Of a stretch of DNA of 64,000 bases, positions 43,173 through 51,701 are shown in pieces. The translations under genes were made by a program, and so were the position numbers. The notes beneath the pieces are model-generated. The model did not search any database. It worked only from the letters and a program-made list of their open reading frames with translations, and had not been told where the DNA came from. The stretch's first letter is position 1; every line of letters starts with the position of its first letter. Origin of the DNA: an uncultured bacterium (GTDB lineage: Bacteria > CSSED10-310 > CALFER01); the NCBI GenBank assembly GCA_937951895.1, contig CALFER010000034.1, positions 124,001 to 188,000 of the forward strand, given 5' to 3'.

Positions 43173-43931
43173 TCAGAGACGCTCGATCGAGTCATCCGGC
43201 ACCCAACCCGTGAAGCCGTTTAAAAGCCGCACTTCGGCCCACCCGCCCTGATGCCGCAGCACGCGCATCTCATAACCGGCCTGCTGCCGATATACCTCGG
43301 CAAAGTGCTCGCCGGGACCCGTTCGTGCCGATACCTCATTGCGGACCGCCACAGCGGTCTCGACCCCTTCACGATCATATACCCGAATTCCCAGCCCGAT
43401 CACACCGATCGCCATCCATATCGCACCGAACACCGCGATTCGTATATATCGGCGGCGACTGCGCCGGCGATTGTCGATCATCGCAGCCAGGAACGCCGCA
43501 ATCGTCAGGAAATAGGCCGCCAGCGCCGAAAAGACCAGTTCGGATGTCGAGAGGGCGTGATGAACACGCTGGATCCAGCCGATGAACCGATTGACCTTCG
43601 GTGGTTCCACGGGTTGACCGATCATCGATCGGGCCAGCAACAGATTGGCCCGGATATCGGCATCGCGCGGCGATATTCGCTCGGCTCTCAGAAACATCGC
43701 GACGGCATGTCCGATATCCCCTTTGTGAAGGTAGCAGTTACCGAGATTATAGTAGACGGCGGCGTTGACGCAGCCTTGCCGGACAATCGTTTCGTAAATG
43801 CTGCGGGCGGAGTCCATATCACCGCTCTCGAAATGCCGATTCGCCCGATCGAACAACGCCTGAAAACTCTCGTCGGCCGATACCCCTCCCACCGAGAGCA
43901 GAACGAGCAGCAGGGGGATTGCGTGTCTCAT
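43173..43931 (-). CDS. batE: BatE-like TPR and SH3 domain protein
   Basis: The protein has 252 residues: a signal peptide (1-19), TPR repeats (about 22-105, with AVYYNLGNCYLHKGDIGHAV), two membrane helices (about 130-150 and 163-182) and a C-terminal bacterial SH3-like domain (about 190-250, with VSARTGPGEHFAEVY and GFTGWVPDDSIERL). This order is that of BatE from aerotolerance operons. It is the last gene of the unit; its start overlaps the batD stop by 4 bases, with AGGAG 9 bases upstream. The name follows context and architecture; the biochemical role of Bat proteins is poorly defined. Confidence 0.82.
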   Translation of the reverse strand: MRHAIPLLLVLLSVGGVSADESFQALFDRANRHFESGDMDSARSIYETIVRQGCVNAAVYYNLGNCYLHKGDIGHAVAMFLRAERISPRDADIRANLLLARSMIGQPVEPPKVNRFIGWIQRVHHALSTSELVFSALAAYFLTIAAFLAAMIDNRRRSRRRYIRIAVFGAIWMAIGVIGLGIRVYDREGVETAVAVRNEVSARTGPGEHFAEVYRQQAGYEMRVLRHQGGWAEVRLLNGFTGWVPDDSIERL

Positions 43932-45826
43932 GCCCGGTCGCTCCTGCCAGCCCCCGTCACACGGGCTTTCCAGCGAATCTTTTCAAGATCATCCAGACAC
44001 TCGCTGACTCGTTCCAGCAGTCGTGCAATCGAATCGGGTTCAGGGATCACGGGAGAAAAGCGGGCGGAAGCGAGCGTTTCCCAGATCCCGAGCACCGATT
44101 CGATCCGAGCCGCTTCAACGCCGTAAGCGGAGAGTGTGTCCCGGATGACATCGGGTGAAATCGATGCGGGGGGGCGGTTGAATCGATCCGAGAGATATCC
44201 TCGGAAGGCCCCGGCTGTCTCATCCAGACACTCCCGCAACGATACCTGCGCATGCAGGGATCGCGCTCGAGCGAGACGTTTCGCCGATTCGCCTCTCGCA
44301 CGGATCGCACGGGCATATCCCTGATCGTCCAGAAGTTTGCGCCGCCGCCGGTTCAGAACGACAACCGCGGGGATGACCGGAAACGGGAACACGACACTGC
44401 CCCAGAACCACGCTGTTCGATACGGTTCGACGTGGGCCCGGATCGTCGCGTTCGTCTTGATGTACCGGATATCCTTTCCGAGCAGACGAATCTCGCCCCG
44501 CTGATCCCGAGCCATCACCGGCATCCCCTCACCGGAAGGTCCGGGATTGATGACCACCGCAATTGGATCGGTCCTGAGGGTTTTGTAACTCGAGGCATCC
44601 GGATCGAAATACGAAAACTCGATCCCGGGAATCTCGAATTGCCCCTGCTCGAATGGAACGTAAATGTATTCGACCGTCCGCATGGACCATCCCGGCCGGG
44701 CCGGATTCGGGACGATATCCCCCGCTTTCGGTTCATAGCTTTTGAACTGGGGGAGGGAAGCGGCGGGAGGGATCGACAGGAGTTTAAGACCATGCTGACC
44801 GGTCAGCGTCGCCTCGATGACAACGGCTTCACCGACCTGAACGGACGTCTTCCCGGCCGAAGCACTCAGTTCGAACGCGCCGACCGCTCCCGAGAAGGAC
44901 TCCGGTTTGTCCGCGGCAGGCAACGGACGCACGTGCAGGGAAACCGCCTGAGACTGCCGGATTTCCTGCTGATGTTGCGAAAACAGCGATGAGCGGCCGG
45001 GCGGACCGAATGGACTCTGGAAGAAATCATCGAACGGATCCCTGCCGCGCACTTCGACGGCAAACTTCACGGCAAACGGCTCCAGGGTTACCTCGCCGGC
45101 TGTCGTTGGATACAGGATTGCCCGGTGCACCACAGCCGTGGCATATTCCTTCCCGTTGAGTGTCCGGTTTGTCACGACCGGACGCTCGGGAAGTTCCATA
45201 TCCTCGACGATGAATCCACTGAACTCGGGTATTCGCTCCGGTTCGAAATTGACAACCCGCACACGGGTAAAAAGTTCGTAGGTGACTTCGACCGGTTGAC
45301 CCACGAAGGGGTCGGGATTCGAGACCGTTGCCCAGACGAACAGATCACTCTGGCGGTCATTGGGCACGTTCGAATCCGAATCGACGCCGGACTGCGCCGG
45401 AGGTGCTTCGGGCTTCTTCACGATGATCGTGACCGGGTTGGACGAATAGGTTTTTCCGTGAAACGGAATCGGAATCGGGCCGATCGTCCAGCTTCCCTCT
45501 TTCTCGGCTCGCAGTTCATACGTATACGACAACCGGCTGCTCCAGGCACCGTTCGCCATCTGCACCTGTGTCGATGTCTGCGGACCCCCGACGATTTTCA
45601 AGCCTTCGAGTTGCAGACCGGATGGCGCCGGCAGGGAGCGTGCGGGACCTTCGACGACCACTTCGAGCGCAATCCGCTCGTACAGATCCACCGTTGTGCG
45701 ATCCACGCGCGCTGTAACCTTCAGCACATCATCCGAATCGCGCGCCGATCCGATCTCGCAAGCGAACAGCGCGAGTGCAAGCAGGCAGATCGTCCATTTA
45801 CCAGTCTTTTTCCACATTTCGCTCAT
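43928..45826 (-). CDS. batD: BatD-family periplasmic/membrane protein
   Basis: The protein has 632 residues. A signal sequence ends in LFAC, which may be a lipobox (Cys23). Long beta-sandwich repeats fill residues 30-455 and contain the BatD core, for example SRLSYTYELRAEKEGSWTIGP and FPGV-like FVWATVSNPDPFVGQPVEVT (each in part). A membrane helix at about 485-505 is followed by a cytoplasmic helical domain. BatD is thought to act with the VWA proteins BatA and BatB in the envelope. Its start overlaps batC by up to 29 bases; ATG 45817 is an alternative start. Confidence 0.88.
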   Translation of the reverse strand: MSEMWKKTGKWTICLLALALFACEIGSARDSDDVLKVTARVDRTTVDLYERIALEVVVEGPARSLPAPSGLQLEGLKIVGGPQTSTQVQMANGAWSSRLSYTYELRAEKEGSWTIGPIPIPFHGKTYSSNPVTIIVKKPEAPPAQSGVDSDSNVPNDRQSDLFVWATVSNPDPFVGQPVEVTYELFTRVRVVNFEPERIPEFSGFIVEDMELPERPVVTNRTLNGKEYATAVVHRAILYPTTAGEVTLEPFAVKFAVEVRGRDPFDDFFQSPFGPPGRSSLFSQHQQEIRQSQAVSLHVRPLPAADKPESFSGAVGAFELSASAGKTSVQVGEAVVIEATLTGQHGLKLLSIPPAASLPQFKSYEPKAGDIVPNPARPGWSMRTVEYIYVPFEQGQFEIPGIEFSYFDPDASSYKTLRTDPIAVVINPGPSGEGMPVMARDQRGEIRLLGKDIRYIKTNATIRAHVEPYRTAWFWGSVVFPFPVIPAVVVLNRRRRKLLDDQGYARAIRARGESAKRLARARSLHAQVSLRECLDETAGAFRGYLSDRFNRPPASISPDVIRDTLSAYGVEAARIESVLGIWETLASARFSPVIPEPDSIARLLERVSECLDDLEKIRWKARVTGAGRSDRA

Positions 45827-46676
45827 CCACTTCGGGTAATTGATGGAAGCGCTTGAGCACTTCCAGCTCTTCGGTTTCCATCAGGTCGAGCAGACGTTCG
45901 GCCTCCACCTTGTCCATCTTCCCGTCTTCGGGCGGTTCCGCTGTTCCGGCCGGTTGCGGTTGAGCCGCCGGTGTCTGGTCTCCGGGTGTCGGCGTCGGCT
46001 GCGTCATGGCGCCGGGTAGCGGCGTCGGTGTCGCGGGCTGCCCGGCCTGCTGCGGTTGAGGGGATGCCTCGGTTTGAGGCGTCTGCTCCGCCTGAGGCGA
46101 TTCTCCGGGTTGAGGGGTCTGCTCCTCAGACGACTGTGATTCCTGAGGTGACGGAGAGGCTTCCGGCGATGGCGTCTGATCCTCCTGAGGATTCGGCGAT
46201 CCCTGCTGCGGTTGAGGCGTCTGCTGCTGCTCGTCCATCATCTTGCGCGCGATCTCGAGATTCGCCTTGGCATCTTCGTCATGCGGGTTTGCCATGAGCG
46301 CTTTACGGAACGACTCGGCGGCCTGTGCAGCATCACCTTTCCCGAGTTGCGCGCAGCCCGAGTTATACAGAGCGCGCGCCTTGACATCCGCAACATCCGC
46401 CTTCGCAGCCTGCTCAAACGACCGCGCCGCGTCGTCGATCTTCCTCGCCTGATACTGGGCCGTACCGCGATTCAACGCCGCGACCGCCGAGTCAGGATCC
46501 GCTTCCAGCGCTTTCTGATACGCGCCTCCCGCTTCCTCATACTGCCCCTGCCGGTACGCCTCGTTTCCGATCCCGATCCATCGGGCGATCGGATCCCACC
46601 AGTGGAATCCCGTCAGCATGAGACAAGCCGCGCCGAACACGCCCATACGGATGACACGATCGGTCCGATCAATCAT
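45798..46676 (-). CDS. batC: BatC-like TPR protein with a long Pro/Gln-rich tail
   Basis: The protein has 292 residues from ATG 46676, which overlaps the batB stop by 8 bases; the longer frame from 46712 lies inside batB. An N-terminal membrane segment or signal (about 8-24) leads to three TPRs (about 25-130, with GNEAYRQGQYEEAGGAYQKA and ARALYNSGCAQLGKGDAAQA). Residues 140-250 are a low-complexity Pro/Gln/Thr/Glu-rich stretch. The C-terminal helix has KVEAERLLDLMETEELEVLK, which is typical of BatC. The extended linker is longer than I would expect for the family. Confidence 0.85.
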   Translation of the reverse strand: MIDRTDRVIRMGVFGAACLMLTGFHWWDPIARWIGIGNEAYRQGQYEEAGGAYQKALEADPDSAVAALNRGTAQYQARKIDDAARSFEQAAKADVADVKARALYNSGCAQLGKGDAAQAAESFRKALMANPHDEDAKANLEIARKMMDEQQQTPQPQQGSPNPQEDQTPSPEASPSPQESQSSEEQTPQPGESPQAEQTPQTEASPQPQQAGQPATPTPLPGAMTQPTPTPGDQTPAAQPQPAGTAEPPEDGKMDKVEAERLLDLMETEELEVLKRFHQLPEVDERNVEKDW

Positions 46677-47769
46677 GTTCGTCCTCCCATGCCAATCGCC
46701 GATAGTCTCCAAGACACGCTTCGATGGCGAGCAGCACGGCCACTGCGAAGAGGAACCACGAAAACCGATCCGCTTTCCGCGTGGTCATGGTCTGTGAAAA
46801 CTCCGTCTTGTCCAGTCCCTGCACCGCACCTGCCAGATCCGTCAACTCTCGTTCGGTTGCACTGAGACGCACATACATGCCGCCGGTCTCCTCCGCCATC
46901 GTCATCATCGTCGTCTCATCGAGTTTCGTCCAGACCACCTCACCATTCCGCTTCTTGTAGTTTTCGGATCCGTCTTCCGCAATTTCCGGGATCGGGCCGC
47001 CTTCAGGGGTGCCCACACCGATGGAAAAGATCCGGACACCGGCCTGGGAAGCCGAGTCGATGGCCGCCTGAACGTCTCCGGTATGCCCCTCGCCATCCGA
47101 CAGCAGAACGATCGCCCTGGCAATCGCCTTCGAATTGGACAGTACCCGGAGCGATTCCCGGACGGCGGATTCGATGTCCGTGCCGATCCCGAAGGAGATG
47201 CTGTTGTCGAGAATGCTCTTCAACCCCCGGGTATCGAGCGTCAAGGGGCAATGCAGTCGTGTGGTCGACGCAAATCCGACAAGACCCATGCGATTGCCTT
47301 CGAGGAGTCTGAGCAACGTGCCGATAGCCGCTCGCGCAGCATCGATCCGGCTCGGCCCCACATCCTTCGCTTTCATGGACTCCGACGAATCTACCAGCAG
47401 AACGATGTCGATACCCTTGCGGTGCACCTCTTCCTGAACGGTTCCCCACTGTGGCCGGAGCAGCGCGACGGCAGCGATCAGAACCGCTCCGACAATCAGC
47501 GCGGCCCGCCGACGGCGGTGTCTGCGAAGTGCGATGCGGATCAACCCGATCCGATGCGCCTGGTTGCCGCCATCCGCCAGGTCACGATCCGCCGGCGATC
47601 GCCAGATCTCTTCCGGAAGCAGTCTCAGAATGAGATCCTGCGAGCCCAGCGCACGCAAGTCCCTCCGGCGTTGTCTGGCCGCCCATATGAAAAGGCCCGC
47701 CAGAGCGCACGCGCACAAAAACGCGATCGATGCGCCCAACAGTTCATGCCCATTGGCTCCGAACACCAT
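46669..47769 (-). CDS. batB: BatB-like VWA-domain membrane protein
   Basis: The protein has 366 residues from ATG 47769, which overlaps the batA stop by one base (TGATG). Two N-terminal helices (about 10-30 and 90-106) and one at the C-terminus bracket a von Willebrand factor A domain (about 119-320). The metal-binding MIDAS motif is complete: DSSES (Asp127, Ser129, Ser131), a Thr-containing loop (GTD) and ASP loop LLSDGEGH. It pairs with BatA; together they probably form a membrane scaffold that recruits the MoxR ATPase, as is proposed for MoxR-VWA systems. Confidence 0.92.
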   Translation of the reverse strand: MVFGANGHELLGASIAFLCACALAGLFIWAARQRRRDLRALGSQDLILRLLPEEIWRSPADRDLADGGNQAHRIGLIRIALRRHRRRRAALIVGAVLIAAVALLRPQWGTVQEEVHRKGIDIVLLVDSSESMKAKDVGPSRIDAARAAIGTLLRLLEGNRMGLVGFASTTRLHCPLTLDTRGLKSILDNSISFGIGTDIESAVRESLRVLSNSKAIARAIVLLSDGEGHTGDVQAAIDSASQAGVRIFSIGVGTPEGGPIPEIAEDGSENYKKRNGEVVWTKLDETTMMTMAEETGGMYVRLSATERELTDLAGAVQGLDKTEFSQTMTTRKADRFSWFLFAVAVLLAIEACLGDYRRLAWEDEHD

Positions 47770-48782
47770 CAGGGAATCCTCCGGAAACGCGTCTGCGCAA
47801 GCACGGTCTCCAGGACAAGCAACGCGAGTCCCACCCACAACGGATAGTGGAACAACTCGCGATAACGCTCATACTTCAAACTCTCGATCTGCACCTTCTC
47901 AAGCTGATCGATCGTCTCGAAAATCCGCTTCAGCGAATCGGAATTTCGAGCCGGGAAATATTGGCCTCCCGTCGTCTGAGCGATTTGTTTGAGCATATCT
48001 TCATCCAACTCGACCGGAGCCTGCACGACATACCCGGGAATTCTCGGATGCGGAAACTCCGCCATCCCATTCGTTCCGACACCGATGGTGTAGACTTTGA
48101 TCCCGAGCGATGCCGCGGCCTGCGCCGCTGTCAGCGGATCGACCGCCGCCTTGACGGTGTTCACGCCGTCCGTCACCAGGATCACGATCTGACTTTGCGG
48201 CTTGGCGGAAACCGCCCCTTTCTCGCCGGCCGTCCTCAGTCGATTGACCGCGTTCGCCAGCGCTTTTCCGATCGCCGTCTTCTCCTCGACCATTCCGATT
48301 TGCGCCTGCTTGAGAAACTCCAGGAGCAGATCGTGATCGAGCGTCAGAGGGCACAACGTGAAACTCTCGGAGCCGAAGAGCACCAGTCCGATCCGGTCGG
48401 TTTCCCTCTTCGAGATAAAATCGGATATGACCTGTTTGGCGACTTCGAGTCGATTGGTGGGTTTGAAGTCGAGCGCGCGCATGGACCCGGAGATATCGAG
48501 TGCGATGACGGCATCGATCCCCTCCGAATAGATGACTTCCTCGTGTTGCCCCTGCTGGGGTCTGGCCGCTGCCAGGATCACGCAGATCAACGCGCCGATG
48601 CGGAGATACGACGGTATCCACAGCCAGACCGACCTGGCGACGCCGGGTATCGAGCGAAACCGATCGGCGCTCGAATGACGCATCCGCAACTCCGAGGGCC
48701 GTCTGATAAACAGAGCCATGATGATCACGGGGACGAGAAGGAGAAGAACCAGGAGTTCCGGTGAGGCAAAACGGTATGTCAT
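47769..48782 (-). CDS. batA: BatA-like VWA-domain membrane protein
   Basis: The protein has 337 residues with two N-terminal helices (about 8-26 and 58-74), a VWA domain (about 89-290) with MIDAS DISGS (Asp96, Ser98, Ser100), EKTAIG and LVTDGVN, and a C-terminal helix. The order of genes (short BatD-like, BatA, BatB, BatC, BatD, BatE) identifies it as BatA. It overlaps the upstream gene by 4 bases and batB by one base, so the whole set is translationally coupled. Confidence 0.92.
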   Translation of the reverse strand: MTYRFASPELLVLLLLVPVIIMALFIRRPSELRMRHSSADRFRSIPGVARSVWLWIPSYLRIGALICVILAAARPQQGQHEEVIYSEGIDAVIALDISGSMRALDFKPTNRLEVAKQVISDFISKRETDRIGLVLFGSESFTLCPLTLDHDLLLEFLKQAQIGMVEEKTAIGKALANAVNRLRTAGEKGAVSAKPQSQIVILVTDGVNTVKAAVDPLTAAQAAASLGIKVYTIGVGTNGMAEFPHPRIPGYVVQAPVELDEDMLKQIAQTTGGQYFPARNSDSLKRIFETIDQLEKVQIESLKYERYRELFHYPLWVGLALLVLETVLAQTRFRRIP

Positions 48783-49753
48783 GCCGCGTCCTCCCCCGGA
48801 TTTGACAGTACGATTCGAGATTCTCGAGTACGGAGTATGAATGATTCCACGACCTGGAAGAGATCGAACAGGGCATGCGTGGGCGGTTCAAATCGGGCGA
48901 ACTTGACCAGGTCGGCTTGTTCCAGAACATGGAGAATGTCCCTGCGATCGGTCTCACCGAACATCGATTCTGAGAGATCCCGACGGATTTCACCGGTGGT
49001 GCGTTCGACGGTCGGAATGGCGTAACGGGCAGTGATGTACCGTTTGAAGATATCGGTCAGCCGGACACAATACTCCTTGGTCAGCCCGCGACCCGGCAGA
49101 TCTTCACCCCGGAGACGCTCAAGTTCCTCCAGGGCGATCGCATCCGCGGGCCGGGGCGGAGGCGGAGTGAGAACGGCGATCTGTGCGCGCATGCGCCGAC
49201 GCCGCCGGAACCAGACGAGCAGCGCAGTCAGTCCGATCCCCAGCGCCAGAACGGTCCCGATCACATACACCTTGTATCTCCATGCCGCCTCATACCCGAT
49301 CGGATCTTTGATGGCGCGAGGCTGCGTGTCATTCCCGGTCAATACGGTCTCCACACGGATGGGTACGGCATCGGTCTTCAGCTCGTCCGTGCGCTGATCC
49401 TGTCCATTTATAACGATTGAAAACGAAGGGATACCCAGGTCTCCGGTTTCATACGCACTGACCGTCAGGACAAGCGACTCTTCGATCCGGCCGTCACCGC
49501 GCTCACTCGCCCTGTGACTCCGATCCAGAACACTGAAGGGATTGAGATCGAGTTCTTCACCGGGGAACACGATCCGGAAATCAGCCGGGGCCTCGACCGT
49601 CACGGTCAAGGTGATGGGATCCCCCACCCGGATGCGATCGACGTCCACATGGGTGCGGATCGTCGGAGCAACCGGACCGGACGCGGAGACCGAGGAAACC
49701 AGCCAGAGTACTCCGAGCCATCGTCGGAATGAGTCCCGGCCCGGACGCCTCAT
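48779..49753 (-). CDS. short BatD-like protein with one membrane helix
   Basis: The protein has 324 residues. A signal sequence (1-26) is followed by a beta-sandwich domain (about 30-140, with RTHVDVDRIRVGDPITLTVT) that resembles a single BatD repeat, a membrane helix (160-182), a basic stop-transfer run (RRRRR) and a cytoplasmic helical domain (about 195-310). This layout is a compact version of BatD, which occurs a second time in full length further down. Genes of this kind are common between DUF58 and BatA genes but have no defined role. It overlaps both neighbours by 4 bases. Confidence 0.75.
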   Translation of the reverse strand: MRRPGRDSFRRWLGVLWLVSSVSASGPVAPTIRTHVDVDRIRVGDPITLTVTVEAPADFRIVFPGEELDLNPFSVLDRSHRASERGDGRIEESLVLTVSAYETGDLGIPSFSIVINGQDQRTDELKTDAVPIRVETVLTGNDTQPRAIKDPIGYEAAWRYKVYVIGTVLALGIGLTALLVWFRRRRRMRAQIAVLTPPPPRPADAIALEELERLRGEDLPGRGLTKEYCVRLTDIFKRYITARYAIPTVERTTGEIRRDLSESMFGETDRRDILHVLEQADLVKFARFEPPTHALFDLFQVVESFILRTRESRIVLSNPGEDAA

Positions 49754-50628
49754 CGCATCCTCCGCGCGCGCTGCGACATGAACCGATGGAGAGCCGATTC
49801 ATATGCCTGATGTGTCTCCAGTTTGAGATGATCGATGCCGGCGGAAGCGAAAAACGCATCGCGCTCCTCGCGAAATCCCCGCATCTCCTGCACCAGGGCA
49901 TCACGGACGGAGCGCTTCGACAGATCGATCAGCAAGGGTTTGCCGGATTCGGCGTCCTGCATCGACACGAATCCGACATCCGGAAACTCGCGCTCCAGCG
50001 GATCATCGATCGTGATGACGACCAGATCGTGTCGACGGGCAGCGGTCCGGATGGTTTTTTCATAATTGCGATCCATGAAATCGGACACGAGGAACACGAC
50101 GGAACGGCGTTTTTGGACCCGATTGAGGTAATCGACGGCGAGGCCGATGTTGGTCGAACGGCCCGGCGGATGCGTCGTCAGCAGATCCCGGATGACGCGC
50201 AGGACATGCTGGGTGCCTTTTTTCGGTGGAATGAAGCTTTCGATGCGATCCGTAAAGAGAATCGAACCGACCTGATCATTGTTGCGGATCGCCGAGAAAG
50301 CGAGGACGGCAGAGATTTCAGCGGCGAGTTCGCCTTTGAAGCGATTTCGCACGCCGAACCATTGGGAACCGGACACATCATTGAGGAACAGAACGGTCAG
50401 TTCGCGTTCCTCGATGTATCGTTTGACAAATGGCTTCCCGAACCGTGCCGTGACGTTCCAGTCGATCGTACGGATATCATCCCCCGGCATATACTCACGC
50501 ACCTCGGAAAACTCGACACCCTGCCCCTTGAACGCGCTCTGGTACTGACCGGCCATCACCTCGTTGACGAGTTTGTTCGTGGTGATCTCGATCCTCCGGA
50601 TTTTCTGGACCAATTCCTTTGAAATCAT
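49750..50628 (-). CDS. DUF58 (VWA-like) protein
   Basis: The protein has 292 residues from ATG 50628; the frame continues to a TTG at 50646, but GAGG lies 9 bases before 50628 and the family begins with ISKELVQKIRRIEI. The DUF58 core motif is clear: GVEFSEVREYMPGDDIRTID followed by WNVTARFGKPFVK, then a VWA-like region starting at VLFLNDVSGSQWFG. DUF58 proteins accompany MoxR ATPases and are thought to be part of the same chaperone-like complex. It lies 46 bases after moxR. Confidence 0.93.
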   Translation of the reverse strand: MISKELVQKIRRIEITTNKLVNEVMAGQYQSAFKGQGVEFSEVREYMPGDDIRTIDWNVTARFGKPFVKRYIEERELTVLFLNDVSGSQWFGVRNRFKGELAAEISAVLAFSAIRNNDQVGSILFTDRIESFIPPKKGTQHVLRVIRDLLTTHPPGRSTNIGLAVDYLNRVQKRRSVVFLVSDFMDRNYEKTIRTAARRHDLVVITIDDPLEREFPDVGFVSMQDAESGKPLLIDLSKRSVRDALVQEMRGFREERDAFFASAGIDHLKLETHQAYESALHRFMSQRARRMR

Positions 50629-50674
50629 CGCCTGTCGCCTCAGCAAACGATCTCTGAACCGGCGTCCGGTCCGA

Positions 50675-51664
50675 TCAGGGCACTTCGACGCGATCGAAAA
50701 TGCGCCGAATCAGGTCATCCGAGGTCAATTCTTCAGCTTCTGCTTCGTAGGTAAGAATCACTCTGTGCCTGAGCACATCCGGGCCGATGGCTTTGATATC
50801 GTCGGGAGTGACGTAGCCCCGTCCGAACAGGAATGCGTATGCCCGAGCGGCCGCGATCAGACAGATTGTCGCACGCGGGGATGCGCCGTACTGGATCAAA
50901 CCCTTCATATCCGCTAGCCCGTAGTCGGAGGGGAACCGGGTTGCGAACACGAGATCCACGATGTAGTTCCGGGCGCGTTCATCGACATGTATCTCCCGCA
51001 CGATCTTCCGGGCTTGCACGATCTGGGACGGGTCGATCACCACCGCAACCTCGATGTCGTCGATGCCGCTCATCCGATCGAGAATCATGCGTTCTTCCGG
51101 TTTTGTCGGATAGCCGATCCGGAGCTTCATCATGAATCGGTCGACCTGCGCTTCCGGGAGGGGGTAGGTGCCCTCCTGTTCGATCGGGTTCTGGGTCGCG
51201 AGCACCAGAAAAGGCTCGGGGAGGGGATAGGTGGTGTTGCCGAGGGTGATCTGGCGTTCCTGCATCGACTCGAGCAACGCACTCTGGACCTTGGCCGGGG
51301 CGCGATTGACTTCGTCCGCGAGCACCAGATTGGCGAAGAGCGGTCCGCGTTTGGGTTCAAACGAGCCATTCTGGGGGTTATAGACGAGCGTACCGGTCAG
51401 GTCGGCCGGGAGCAGATCCGGTGTGAACTGGATCCGCTTGAACTCGGCACGGATGGTATCCGCCAGCGTTCTGACCGCGAGTGTTTTAGCGAGGCCCGGG
51501 ACGCCTTCTATGAGGATATGGCCGTCCGCGAGGAGGCCGACAAGCAATCGATCGAGGAGGTAGGATTGTCCGACGAGGACTTTTTTGACTTCTTTCATCA
51601 GGCTGTCGACAAACGCACTGGCTTCTTTCACACGCTCATTGATGCGCTGAATATCCGTATGCAT
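50675..51664 (-). CDS. moxR: MoxR-family AAA ATPase
   Basis: The protein has 329 residues from ATG 51664, preceded by GGAGGG at 5 bases; the longer frame has no support. AAA+ motifs are Walker A GVPGLAKT (54-61), Walker B LVLADE (Asp117, Glu118), and ATQNPIEQEGTYPLPEAQ, which is highly characteristic of MoxR. These hexameric ATPases act with VWA proteins in maturation or assembly of other complexes. It lies upstream of DUF58 and the bat genes on the same strand and 37 bases after the parvulin gene. Confidence 0.96.
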   Translation of the reverse strand: MHTDIQRINERVKEASAFVDSLMKEVKKVLVGQSYLLDRLLVGLLADGHILIEGVPGLAKTLAVRTLADTIRAEFKRIQFTPDLLPADLTGTLVYNPQNGSFEPKRGPLFANLVLADEVNRAPAKVQSALLESMQERQITLGNTTYPLPEPFLVLATQNPIEQEGTYPLPEAQVDRFMMKLRIGYPTKPEERMILDRMSGIDDIEVAVVIDPSQIVQARKIVREIHVDERARNYIVDLVFATRFPSDYGLADMKGLIQYGASPRATICLIAAARAYAFLFGRGYVTPDDIKAIGPDVLRHRVILTYEAEAEELTSDDLIRRIFDRVEVP

Positions 51665-51701
51665 ATACACCCTCCGAAATGAATCTCGCGAATCGGCGGA
51701 G

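Noticed and set aside
45900..46210. Tandem repeat array in batC
   Set aside because: The Pro/Gln/Thr/Ser stretch is low-complexity linker coding sequence with irregular units, not a true DNA repeat.
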